Source: Paguma larvata (Eukaryota; Chordata; Mammalia; Carnivora; Viverridae). From it: a stretch of 64,000 nt of DNA. The stretch spans positions 97,667,119-97,731,118 of the forward strand of contig CM057834.1 in NCBI GenBank assembly GCA_030068075.1, given 5' to 3'. A model generated the notes under the pieces. The model was not told where the DNA came from. It ran no database searches and was given only the letters and a program-made list of their open reading frames with translations. The translations under genes were made by a program, and so were the position numbers. Every line of letters starts with the position of its first letter. Positions within the stretch are counted from its first letter, which is position 1. Below, piece after piece: positions 22,723-64,000 of this stretch.

Positions 22723-23699
22723 CTTTCCTGCAGCCACGTCTCCCTTCAGGGCCATAGTTAGTTTATCTCTGGGTTCATCTGGTGTAAACCCGGAAAACGT
22801 CCCAACAGCTCGGAAGCGACCCCAATGGCTCCGCCCAGACCACCGAGGGGAAATCCGAGTGTCTGGGGGGGGGCGGACCGGAGCAGCAGGAAAAAGAAGA
22901 GGCTGAGAAGTGTCTTCAGAAAGACGGGATCTGACCAAGAGGGTCTTGGCAGGACTAGAGGGAGGTCAGCCGGCAAGAAAGGCACTGGGAAGGAGGCAGC
23001 CAAGCATTTAGAACCGGAATGTCTGAGCTCATCTTTTCGGTCATTTGCTGGGCTGCACGGTGAGGCAACCTGCCGGCACCCACAGCAACCCCACGTGTTA
23101 GGTAGTCCTCTGCTACGCATGCCAGCCGTTGCTTGGTGGCGGTTTGGGACAACGAAGCGGGTGGGGGGATGTCCAGCTTGAGTCAGGGTGGCACGGAGGA
23201 GAGATGACAGCAGGCGTTGGGGTCGACGCCATGCTTAAGACAGGTGCCTGCAGAGACGCAAGTCACAGGGGACTTAACCCAGAGCGGAAGCCTCCCCCCT
23301 TGGATATCCATGGGGACCTGGGGGGGGGGCACTGAGCAATCCCTTCTCTCCACGGGAAGCAGCGTGACCACTTCCCACCATTTTAAGGTGAGGGCTCCCC
23401 AAGAGCTGGAGGACAGAGGGCACCTGGGTCGCGTCGCCAAATCGCTGCCTAACTAATCCTCATTTCCCCACACTCTCCGCGCCGGCCCCGAGAATAACTC
23501 TTCTTTACGGTCACTCAGTGCCCCACATAAAACCGACTTCCCTCCCCGCAGGACGGTCACAATTCCGAGACGCCTAGGGCAGTTCGACATTAAAAGAAAG
23601 CACCCCACGGTCATTTTCCCATCTGCTCAGAGTTTTATTCCACTTAGGCTGCTTAAGACCGCGAGAACAGCCTCATTTGACCTTCCGAGTGTCCCTAAT
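22723..23699. other. Intergenic, unassigned
   Basis: No gene or repeat recognised. G-runs at 22865 and 23322. Confidence 0.3.
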
Positions 23700-24270
23700 C
23701 ACCAAGTTCCCTCTGCTTCTCCGGCTGTCAGCTCCTGGAGGAGCAGGAAGAGGAAGCAGAGCCCTTACATATGGTGGCTTGTCGCGGGAGCCCTCGCCAC
23801 GCTGTTTCCCTAATGACTGATTCTCTTGCCAGTTAGCATCTAAGTCTTTTGCAGCCAGACCTTCTGCTATTGCTAATTTTAAAATAATGGTAAGATGGTT
23901 GTGCTAAATTCTTCTGCTCCGGTTTCTTAGCAATGGCTCTTCCAGACTTCCGACTCACTTATAAGGTGCGATTATAAAATAATGAGGCTGATTATTTAAA
24001 CAAATGCCTGAGAAAATATTCTCCTCTCATTAGTTATTTTTTTTTTTTTTGGAAGACAAAAGTTAACAACAACAAAAAACTTGCACTGTACTTGGACTTT
24101 GAGAAAATAAAGTATCCAGACTCGCTTTCTTTAAGACGCTCCTACATCGATACATCAAGAGAAGGCAGTTTTCGTTGGGCTGAATGTCACGCGCCGTGCC
24201 GCTTAGGAGAAAACTGTTACTATTCCGTCTTTTACTAAATCATTAAGTTTCACACCAACCTCTCTGTTAT
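23700..24270. promoter_or_regulatory. Candidate conserved non-coding element
   Basis: About 570 bp of unique AT-rich DNA lying in GC-rich surroundings, free of repeats and dense in homeodomain- and CCAAT/TAAT-like words (CCCTAATGACTGATT, GCTATTGCTAATTTT, GCTGATTATTTAAAC, CTCATTAGTTATT). The look is typical of conserved developmental enhancers. Function unproven. Confidence 0.4.
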
Positions 24271-25324
24271 GATGTATAAGTATCTAAAAGGGTCTCAAAA
24301 TAACCATCTTAGAAGTCTCTGTGCTTTGAATGTGTTTCGGGATTTTTGAGTTCTTGAGATAGACTGACCCGCCGTGTGTCCTACTCACAGTCCCCGTGGT
24401 AAGACTGCCAGGACTCCCATGAGGAAGACACTGCTTACCATACGAGCAGGGTGACGTGTAGACCAACAAAGCAGCCTGGAGAGGTCCTCCTGCATCTGAG
24501 CTAGGACTTGAAGGATGGACGGATGTCTCCAGACCAGGAATGACAGAGTTTGCATTCCAAGAAGAGGGAAAGCTCGAGCAGGTGCAGGGAGACCGCCGGC
24601 GCGGTTAACCGAACATGATCTCATGTGGCTCGCGTGTCCGGCGCTTGCCAGAGAAGTATAAGGGCAGGGGAGTCCAGAAAGGAGGAAGAGAACCGTCCCT
24701 GTCAGTCACACTGACACAAAGGCCTTTGTCCTGCAGGCAAAGAGAAGGTCATCCCTCCCTTTAGGACCTGGGCATGTTCTGGTCCCCCTGCTTATGCGGC
24801 GCGGGCAGGTGAGGGGCAGAGAGGGCCTGGAATCAGACCTCCTTCCTCCACACTGCAGAGAGAAGACCCTAGAAAAAGCCAGGCTGCACGGGTACCTCTC
24901 AAGGTTTGGCCAGACTGGGGACACCATCTGAGAGGGTGGTGCCGGGGAGCACAGGGGTTCCCAAAGCTCAGACGAGCGGTGGCCATCACAAGATGTCCAG
25001 CTGTGCCTTGAGGTGCCCACCGGCAGGGATTCCAGCCCCAGAGGGCACCAGACGAGGTCCCTACCTGCGACTCAGAGCAGGGACCCGTCCCTATGTGTTG
25101 AGCTGAGCCAAGAGAATGGGGTGGAAGACAAAAAGAACGTGGGCCCTTGGGGGCCATCTCCAAGGTACCAGGCCCATGTCTGCTAATCATCAAGAGAGAC
25201 GCGGGGAGTGCCAGAAACCCCGAGCTGCTTGCTCAACCCTCATGCCTCAAGCCTGGCTACCCAGGAAGACATAACACCCAAAGTCAAGCACGCAGTCCCT
25301 TTTGACGTTAAGAATTTGATTGCT
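24271..25324. other. Intergenic with L2-like trace
   Basis: 24475-24600 (AGCTAGGACTTGAAGGATGG) resembles a common ancient L2-type segment. Otherwise unassigned. Confidence 0.35.
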
Positions 25325-25545
25325 GGGGCACCTGAGTGGCTCGGTCGGTTAAGCATCCGACTTTGGCTCAGGTCATGATCTCACGGTTCATGGGTTCGAG
25401 CCCCATGTCAGGCTCTGTGCTGACAGCTCAGAGCCTGGAGCCTGCTTTGGATTCTGTGTCTCCCTCTTTCTGCCTCTCATCTGCTCACACTCTGTCTCTC
25501 TAAAATGAATAAATGTTAAAAAAAAAATTTTGAAAAAAAATAAAA
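25325..25545 (+). mobile_element. Feline tRNA-Lys SINE
   Basis: GGGGCACCTGAGTGGCTCGG head, AAATGAATAAATGTTAAAAA tail. AAGAATTTGATTGCT and AAGAATTTTACTACT flank it. Confidence 0.93.
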
Positions 25546-26474
25546 AGAATTTTACTACTAATCACTACCCAAATCCGGAAATGCTTCTTTAATAAATTGC
25601 TGAGTGCCCGCTCTGGGGGAATCGCTGTGCTTGGTATTAGGGGGACACAGACAGGGACACAGTGTGGCACAGAGGCGATAAGCCCCCATATCTGGCAGTC
25701 CGGGGTAGGGAAAGCAAAGGAAGCACAAAGGGGCTCCCAGCCCCAGAGAGGGGGTGCTCTGTTTCCCTACAAGAATCACCTGAGGACCAGCAGGAATTCG
25801 TCAAGCAAAGAGTCCTCCAGGCAAAGGAGCAGAAGATACAAACATCTGCAAGGCAGAGAACGTTCTCGAAATCCCAGACCCCTTGCAAAGGTCTCCTAGT
25901 CACTGTCCCTAGAGCAAGGGCAGCAGTGTGCCCAAAAGTTAAGCCAGCAGCCGGAGGCTTGGCCCGTCCGGTTTACACTCCACCCCACTCTCTGGAGCTG
26001 CGGCTGTCTGGCAAGTTAATTCGGCCTCTTGGGCTTTGGTCTCAGGCAGCGGGAATCATGGTCACCACAAAGGATGTGCTGAATGAGTATCCGTTACTCT
26101 TCTGTGTCGATGAAACGTGAGAGCGGCCCCTGTCTGCGCTGAGCGGGGGGGGGAGTCCATGAAAGAACAGGCGCAGGCGCAAGCTTGCACCTGGACCGTG
26201 AGCAGCGGCTGAGGCACCAGGCAGGGCCACGCCCCTGGAGCCTCACTCCGCTCCCGGACCATCAGGTGCAGAGGCCGAGGCGGAGCAGGCAGCCTGGTCC
26301 TGGCCTGTCATGGGGGCCTGCCCCCAAGTCCTGACCGGACTCCAGCTCCAGGCTCAGCTCCCTGCCTTCTGGGTGTCAGCCACCGCCTACATCTTTTTCC
26401 TCCCACACCGCACACGTCCCAGTGCCCGGCATTGTTCTAGGCCTCGCGGAAACACCCCCAGGGAGCTGTTTCTC
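25546..26474. other. Intergenic with L2-like remnants
   Basis: 25580-25700 resembles reversed L2 3' end. 26405-26450 (CAGTGCCCGGCATTGTTCTAGG) may be another. No gene. Confidence 0.35.
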
Positions 26475-26655
26475 TCTAGTTTTATTTTTATTTCTGAGAG
26501 AGGGGAAGGGCAGAGAGAGAGAGGGACAGAGAACCCAAAGTGGGCTCTGTGCTGACAGCAGAGAGCCCGATGCAGGGCTCGAACTCACAAACCGTGAGAT
26601 CATGGCCTGAGCCCAAGTTGGACTCTTAACCGACTGAGATGCCCGGGTGCCCCTG
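26475..26655 (-). mobile_element. Feline tRNA-Lys SINE, antisense
   Basis: TTTTATTTTTATTTCTGAGAG to CCGACTGAGATGCCCGGGTGCCCC. Shorter than the other copies. Confidence 0.9.
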
Positions 26656-28105
26656 CTGCTCTCTGTCTTACTGCCTCCGGCCAGTGAAGGAAACCCCGTC
26701 AGGGGCAGCCATCCTGGGGCCAGGGGCCCACTATGAGTGGTCATGGCAGACCCTGCCCAAAGACTTGACCTTCTCCAGCCCAACGGAGAGCTCGAAGGCT
26801 GTGGGCACAGCTATGGTTTATAGCACCACTCGTGTGCGCTAGGCAGAACATGACCCCAGACTGGCAGGAGGAGGGGCCCGTCACCTGGCCAGGAGAGGGG
26901 AGGGCCAGAGCAGGCTAGGAATGGGAGCGGGGGTCCTCCATGCTGGACTCTCGAACGGGGCCGTGCTCCAAGCACAGCACCCTACCTGCTCTTCAGGCCC
27001 GCAAGGCCCAGGCTCGAGCCTATGCCCTGCGGCCGGTGAGTGTCGACCCCAGCGTCATGCCCTGAAGGTCACTATCGCTCCTCCCGTGCAGTCTGAAGCT
27101 GTGCACTGCCCCCCTGTGAGCGGTGTGACCACCGGCCGGTCATTTACCATCCTGAGCCTTAATCTTCCCACTTGGACTTTTTACTCCTCCCTCTGAGGGT
27201 TGGACGATGCATGTTCCGAGCACCGAGCTGCAGCTGGGCAGGCAAAATGATCCGGTAATTGAAGCCACTGTCACTGTGGTCCTCCACCCACCCTCAGCAG
27301 GTGATTCTCGGCGAGGACCTGGTGCACGGCAACCTAATCACACTGGCCGCTCTCCTGCGACAGACTGAGCGGACTGACCCCCGGGACACGCATGTGCGTC
27401 CATCTCGGACAAGCACCAGAGCCCACCCTGGGCCGGTGACCGGCTGCGGGGGCTGGCACGGCGTTGCAGAGAGATGACTGGCACCCACCTGACACAAAGC
27501 CCAGAGAGTGCAGGCCAAGGTTTCTTCTCCTTCTCCACCAGGGGCCCACCAACACCGGGTCCTGACTCACTGGGATGGCCCCCACCCCTCCCCCAGGCTC
27601 TCGGTGAGCCCCAGCCCCCCACGCTTGTACCCGGGCAGAGTAGTGTGAACTGTAGCTGAGTCCCAGGATGAGTATACTCCAAGGCCAAGGGCGGACAGTA
27701 ACAAGGATGGAGCCAGCATCAGAGAGCAGGCACCCAGCCCAGCTCACGCAGGCCCAGCGTGCCAGGTGCACTGAGCTGCCTGTATGTTACCCCTCGCCGC
27801 CAGCCTCACGGCCCCCTCTGCCTGTGTCTGCCTCTGCCCTGTGCTAGGGGGCTCCGCTCACTACCCCTCCCCCCACACCACACACCTCAACGCCCCCCAG
27901 GAAGTTGTGTGTGTGAACTCCCAAGTCATGAGCATATGCGGCAATCCTGGGAGGGGAGCCAGGGCCCTGGTGCAGAATCACATGGGCAGGGGAGAGTCTC
28001 TCCCCTCTCTCCTACCCGCTCTGGGCACACCGAGAACCTCGGAGAGCAAGGTCTCCCACCAGGCATGGGCCGTGAGACTAGCCATATTTGATTTTAAACC
28101 GAGGT
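26656..28105. other. Intergenic with MIR and a 48-bp direct repeat
   Basis: 27100-27230 (GAGCGGTGTGACCACCGGCC, CATCCTGAGCCTTAATCTTC) looks like a MIR. The first copy of a 48-bp repeat lies at 27243. No coding region convinces; 121-145-codon frames on both strands overlap one another and lack domains. Confidence 0.4.
27243..27290 (+). repeat. 48-bp direct repeat, copy 1
   Basis: Begins CAAAATGATCCGGTAATTGA and ends GTCCTCCACCCA. Matches 28781-28828 at 46 of 48 positions. Confidence 0.9.
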
Positions 28106-28318
28106 TGGGGGGGCGCCTGAGTGGCTTGGTCAGCTGGGCATCTGACTCTTGATTTTGGCTCAGATCCTGACATCATGGTTTGTGGGATTGAGCCCCACAC
28201 CCAGCTCTGGGCTGAGCGCTAGGGACCTGCTTGGGATTCTCTCTCTCCCTCTCTCTCTGCCCTTCCCCTCCCCCCACTGTCTCTCTCTCTCTCAAAATAA
28301 ATAAACATTTTTTAAAAG
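28106..28318 (+). mobile_element. Older carnivore tRNA SINE
   Basis: GGGGCGCCTGAGTGGCTTGG head, TGACTCTTGATTTTGGCTCAG, AAATAAATAAACATTTTTT tail. Confidence 0.9.
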
Positions 28319-28377
28319 GTGAGGTTAACAAACCCACTTCAAGGGGTCAGGGGTTGTGGGGATTAAGCAGGGAATTG

Positions 28378-28590
28378 GGGGCGCCTGGGTGGCTCGGTTG
28401 GTTAAGAGGCCGACTTCAGCTCAGGTCATGATCTCACTGTCTGTGAGTTTGGGCCCCGCGACCAGCTCCGTGCTGACGGCTCGGAGCCTGGAGCCTGCTT
28501 CATATTCTGTGTCTCCCTCTCTCTCTGCCCTTCCCCTACTCATACTCTGTCTCTATGTCTCTCAAAAATAAATAAACGTTAAAAAAAAAT
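28378..28590 (+). mobile_element. Feline tRNA-Lys SINE
   Basis: GGGGCGCCTGGGTGGCTCGG head, AAAAATAAATAAACGTTAAA tail. TTAAGCAGGGAATTG (28363) and GATAAGCAGGAAATTG (28591) flank it. Confidence 0.94.
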
Positions 28591-29549
28591 GATAAGCAGG
28601 AAATTGTTCTCCCAGGTCTGGAGGCTTTGGGAAGCACCATCCCTCAAGCAGAGCTGGCCACTGCCCATTGGCTCCTCCTGCCGGTCAGCAGGTGCCCTGC
28701 CATGGTCACTGCCAGCCATTGCTCCAGGAGGCTGTGTCCTCACAAGACCACACGCACGCACAAGCACACACAGGCACACACAAAATGATCCGGTAATTGA
28801 AGCCACTGTCACTGTTGTCCTCCACACACAAGGGCACAACCCTTCCCTGGCCCCAAGATGTATATTCTGACTTATTCCCCTGGAAACGAGAATGAGGCAC
28901 CCCAAGACTCCCACCCTCTCTAGGCATCGACTCTGTGACCAAGGATCACAGGTGCTCAAGATCACAGTGACCAAGGTAAGGCCCATCGGCAGCCAGACAC
29001 CTAAGGCGCTCTGGTCGGGACTGAGAAAACCAGTGTGCCCAGAGTTGGCCCAACTGTACAGAGTCCGAGTGAGCGTGGGTTAAGGTCAAGGTTAAGGGCC
29101 AGGTCAGGGGGTTGGGGGACATGGACCAGAACTAACCAACACAGCCCCAGCTTAGGGTCAGCGCGTGCTGGGTTCATGAAGTGTGTAGGGGGACAATCCA
29201 GCGTATGGTCAGCTTCGGGGGCCAGGATGCCACCCAGCAAAACATGACCCTGAGGGGCCTGGCATCCCATCGGGACTGCTTCTCTATCCATACCAGTCCG
29301 GGCGGTTCTTCACTATCCAGAATCGAGGCCCACAAGGAAGCAGGGAGCCCTGGAGATGCCGTGTGGCGGACCCCAGAGAATGCCTCTTCTGCGCACGCTC
29401 CGCGCCCAGATATCCCGGCAGCCCCTGCAGGCCCTGCGCACGCACGCAGACAGACACGCCCAGATTCCCACGGAGAGTCCGGCGCATGCGCGCAGGCGTG
29501 ACTGTGAATGCAGGCTAGGGCGTGTCCGCGGCCGCAGGATCCAGTGCCA
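28591..29549. other. Intergenic, just downstream of KCNH2, ending in a CpG cluster
   Basis: No gene recognised. 29390-29540 is CpG-rich (GCGCACGCTCCGCGCCC, GGCGCATGCGCGCAGG, GTCCGCGGCCGCAGG), with a palindromic GCGCATGCGC core resembling an NRF1 site at 29481-29490. Confidence 0.45.
28781..28828 (+). repeat. 48-bp direct repeat, copy 2
   Basis: Preceded by a short (CACA)n region. Differs from copy 1 by T for G and A for C. The copies are 1538 bp apart. Confidence 0.9.
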
Positions 29550-29967
29550 CGGAGTCTCCTCAGGATAATTATTTATTATTCATAGTCATCAGCATCTTCA
29601 TTAATTATTCATATGATCCTTAATTATTATCCTTAACAATAAGAGCAGTAAATAGCAGAAAAGTCCTTGAGGTGCCTAAGGCCCAGGGCCGGGTGCCTCC
29701 GGGCAGTTAGACCAGCTAATGCCCCCAGGGCAGTGGGGAGACCACAGACCCCCGTCCACTGCCCGGCCCTGTCGCTGTCCCTGCCCCTCCCATCGGGGCC
29801 CAGGGGACTGCAGGAAGAGATGGTCCCAAGGGCTGGGGGACGGGGCTGTGCCTTCATGTTCCTCTCCCCTTTCTCGGCCAGGGCCTCCCGGGCAGGGCCT
29901 CTGAGGGGAGGGGCCCAGGCAGTGCCTGAACCCTGGGTGAGCCACGTGTCCACAGTGGGCAGCCCCA
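29550..29967 (-). other. KCNH2: KCNH2 3' UTR
   Basis: The stretch between the stop codon and the probable cleavage zone is about 420 nt. The first 320 nt are GC-rich. The last 90 nt (29570-29655) turn sharply AT-rich with repeated AATAATTA-type words, resembling the AT-rich end of the human 3' UTR as I recall it. The exact end is inferred. Confidence 0.75.
29572..29577 (-). terminator. KCNH2: KCNH2 poly(A) signal AATAAA
   Basis: TTTATT on the plus strand reads AATAAA on the minus strand, 391 nt after the stop codon, in the AT-rich end of the transcript. It is the only canonical signal I see on this strand between the stop codon and the CpG-rich block that begins below 29540. Cleavage would fall around 29545-29560. 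Confidence 0.75.
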
Positions 29968-62300
<32,333 letters not shown>

Positions 62301-64000
62301 CCCCACCCCAGCCCCTCGCTCAGTCCAAGAGCCCCCGGGACTCGCGCGCCCCAAAGAGGGGGAAGGGGCCCCTGGGCAGGGGAATAGTGAGGACAGGTGT
62401 GATGACCCGCCTTGAGACGGTCAGGGAGGGGACTGGGGATTCCACCCCCACCCCCCCCCGGACTGGAAGAACTGAGGAACCTGACTTGGAGAGGGCTGGT
62501 CCCTTATGCCCTTGTCGCCCACCGCTCCAAGCACCGGCTGGGTACACACCACAAGCTCTCAAAGCCTGCTGTAGGTGACACGGGCGAGGCCTGGGACCCT
62601 GGGAGGATGAGCCCAGGGTCAGAGGAGACACGGGAAATGTGAAGGGCAAGATAATCTGCAGGCCCCGGGTGGGACGCGATTTGGAACACGGGTGGGTGAG
62701 ACTTAGGAGGGACACGCACCCAGAGGAGAGGCGACCAGCCCAACACACACACACACACACACACCCCACAGCCCTCTCTGGGGTTATTCGGGGCTCTCCT
62801 GCCCAGGGAAGTACATTTTGACACGAGTTGCGGCCTCCTAGCTGCGGGATCAAAGATAGGCCCCTGAGCGCGAGTTTCCAGCCTGGGGATCCCCTTGTGC
62901 GGGTGGCCCTCCCTCCCTCTGCAGCGCGGGCCAGCCTTGCAGGCCCAATCCGCGGCGGGCTCGGGGCCCTGCGGCGCTGCGGCGGCCCAGCCCCTCGGAA
63001 AACCCTGGCCTAGCCGCAGGCCCCTCCCCCCCGGGCCAGCTGGCTCGCTCCAGCTGCAGCTCCCTTATTTAGGCAAGGAGGCCTGAGGATGCTCAAGGGC
63101 AGGCAGGGTGTCTGCCGGCCGCCTGCCCACCGCCTGCCTGGGTCTCAGCGAGGGTCTCTGGGGCGCGGTGTCCCCAGCCTTAGCTGCCAGGCCGGGGCCC
63201 TGTGAAGGCCAGGGCAAGGGAGGCCCAGTGTTGACAGCTGAGCTGGCGGGTGGGGAGGAGTCGGCAGCTGAGCAGCCAGCCTCGGGTCCCCTCCCCTGCA
63301 GCCCAGATCTGAGACCCGGCTAGATGGATGGGGCCATGTGGGGGCCCCTGAGGGCTTGCAGCTGCCTCTGTCCTTGGAGCAAGGGGGTGGGTCTTGTCAC
63401 CGGGGAGAACCATCATGGGATGTAGGGGGAGGGGAGGAACAAAGGGCAAAGAAAGAAGCAGAGTCTGGAAGGAGAAAAGCCCAGAGGAAGAGGTCTTGGT
63501 GAGACCACCCTACCCGGACTCTCACCTTCCACCCAGGAGCAAAAAGTTGCACACACTGGGGCCAGATGGGGCCACTGGCCAGCAGATGACACCTCTTTTT
63601 TATTTGCTGGTGGGTGGGCAGTGACTCAGGGAGGCAGCCAGTGGGAGAGAAGGAGGTGGCTCCACCAGCTGATGCTAAAAAAGACCAGAGGCTCTTGTCT
63701 GTACAGTCATCCCTTCGGCCCTCTCCACCTCCGGCAGCTTCCTCAGTCGCACTCCAAGACGCCTGGGGCCTTCCTTAATGTGACTTCCCTTCTCTTGTGA
63801 CCCCACCCCACCCCATCTGGGTCCTGCTCAGCCCCTCTCCCACCCCACCACCACCACCACTACCCCCCAACCCAGACGCTGGGTTGCCCACCCTAAGCCC
63901 AGGCTGACTCAAATTGGAGCTGGGTGTCTTCCCCTCTGGGCTGGGGGGTTGAGAGAGTGGGGAAGGGCCCTCGGTGGGGACAGGCACCAGGAGAGAGGAC
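62301..64000. other. Upstream flank of KCNH2, no gene recognised
   Basis: 1.7 kb. A (CA)n lies at 62741-62764. 62930-63080 holds CpG-rich DNA next to two CAGCTG E-boxes (63037, 63051) and CCTTATTTAGG (63063). 63850-63880 is a (CCA)n-like run. No exon of a neighbouring gene is visible before the window ends. Confidence 0.6.

Noticed and set aside
22306..22938. Open frames of 128-210 codons rich in Glu/Gly/Arg/Lys or Pro/Ser/Leu, both strands
   Set aside because: They are translations of the GGAA/GGGA purine tract; any frame through it stays open.
62301..64000. Exons of the next gene upstream (NOS3 is the human neighbour)
   Set aside because: No reading frame in the flank matches any neighbour that I can recognise.

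Overview
This is nuclear DNA from a carnivore, almost certainly a felid. It is littered with about 24 copies of the tRNA-Lys-derived carnivore SINE in the form typical of cats (head GGGGCGCCTGGGTGGCTCAG, internal CT-rich stretch, AATAAATAAA tail). A carnivore-type L1 3' end opens the window. The rest is ancient mammalian repeats (old L1, L2, MIR, MER20, a MaLR LTR). There is no bacterial, phage, CRISPR or operon content.

The only protein-coding gene I can support is KCNH2 (ERG1/hERG, the pore subunit of the cardiac rapid delayed-rectifier K+ channel Kv11.1). It lies complete on the minus strand. All 15 coding exons of the long 1a form are present, from the ATG at 61761 to the TAG at 29968, each with a GT donor and AG acceptor and consistent phases. 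They add up to 3477 nt, a 1158-residue protein. The alternative first exon of the 1b form (36 codons, 39745-39852) sits in intron 5; spliced to exon 6 it gives 819 residues. The likely poly(A) signal is at 29572-29577. A GC-rich promoter lies around 61.8-62.3 kb, with an inverted CCAAT box at 62276-62280.

Layout: 1-29.5 kb is intergenic DNA downstream of KCNH2, mostly repeats, with a unique AT-rich block at about 23.7-24.3 kb that looks like conserved non-coding DNA. 29.55-about 62.2 kb is KCNH2: compact exons 15-6 (30-37 kb), intron 5 carrying exon 1b (37-41.7 kb), exons 5-3 (41.7-44 kb), a 14.7-kb intron 2 with old L1, SINE and MIR copies, then exons 2 and 1. 62.3-64 kb is the upstream flank with E-box/MEF2-like motifs. 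I see no exons of neighbouring genes.

No new biological system was found. The most distinctive local structures are a tandem duplication of the exon 5 splice acceptor (53-bp period), a 48-bp direct repeat at 27.2/28.8 kb, a higher-order duplicated polypurine tract at 22.3-22.7 kb, a short repeated TTAATGGGA array in intron 4, and several candidate cis-regulatory clusters. Comparisons with human KCNH2 and with repeat consensus sequences are from memory, not from a search.
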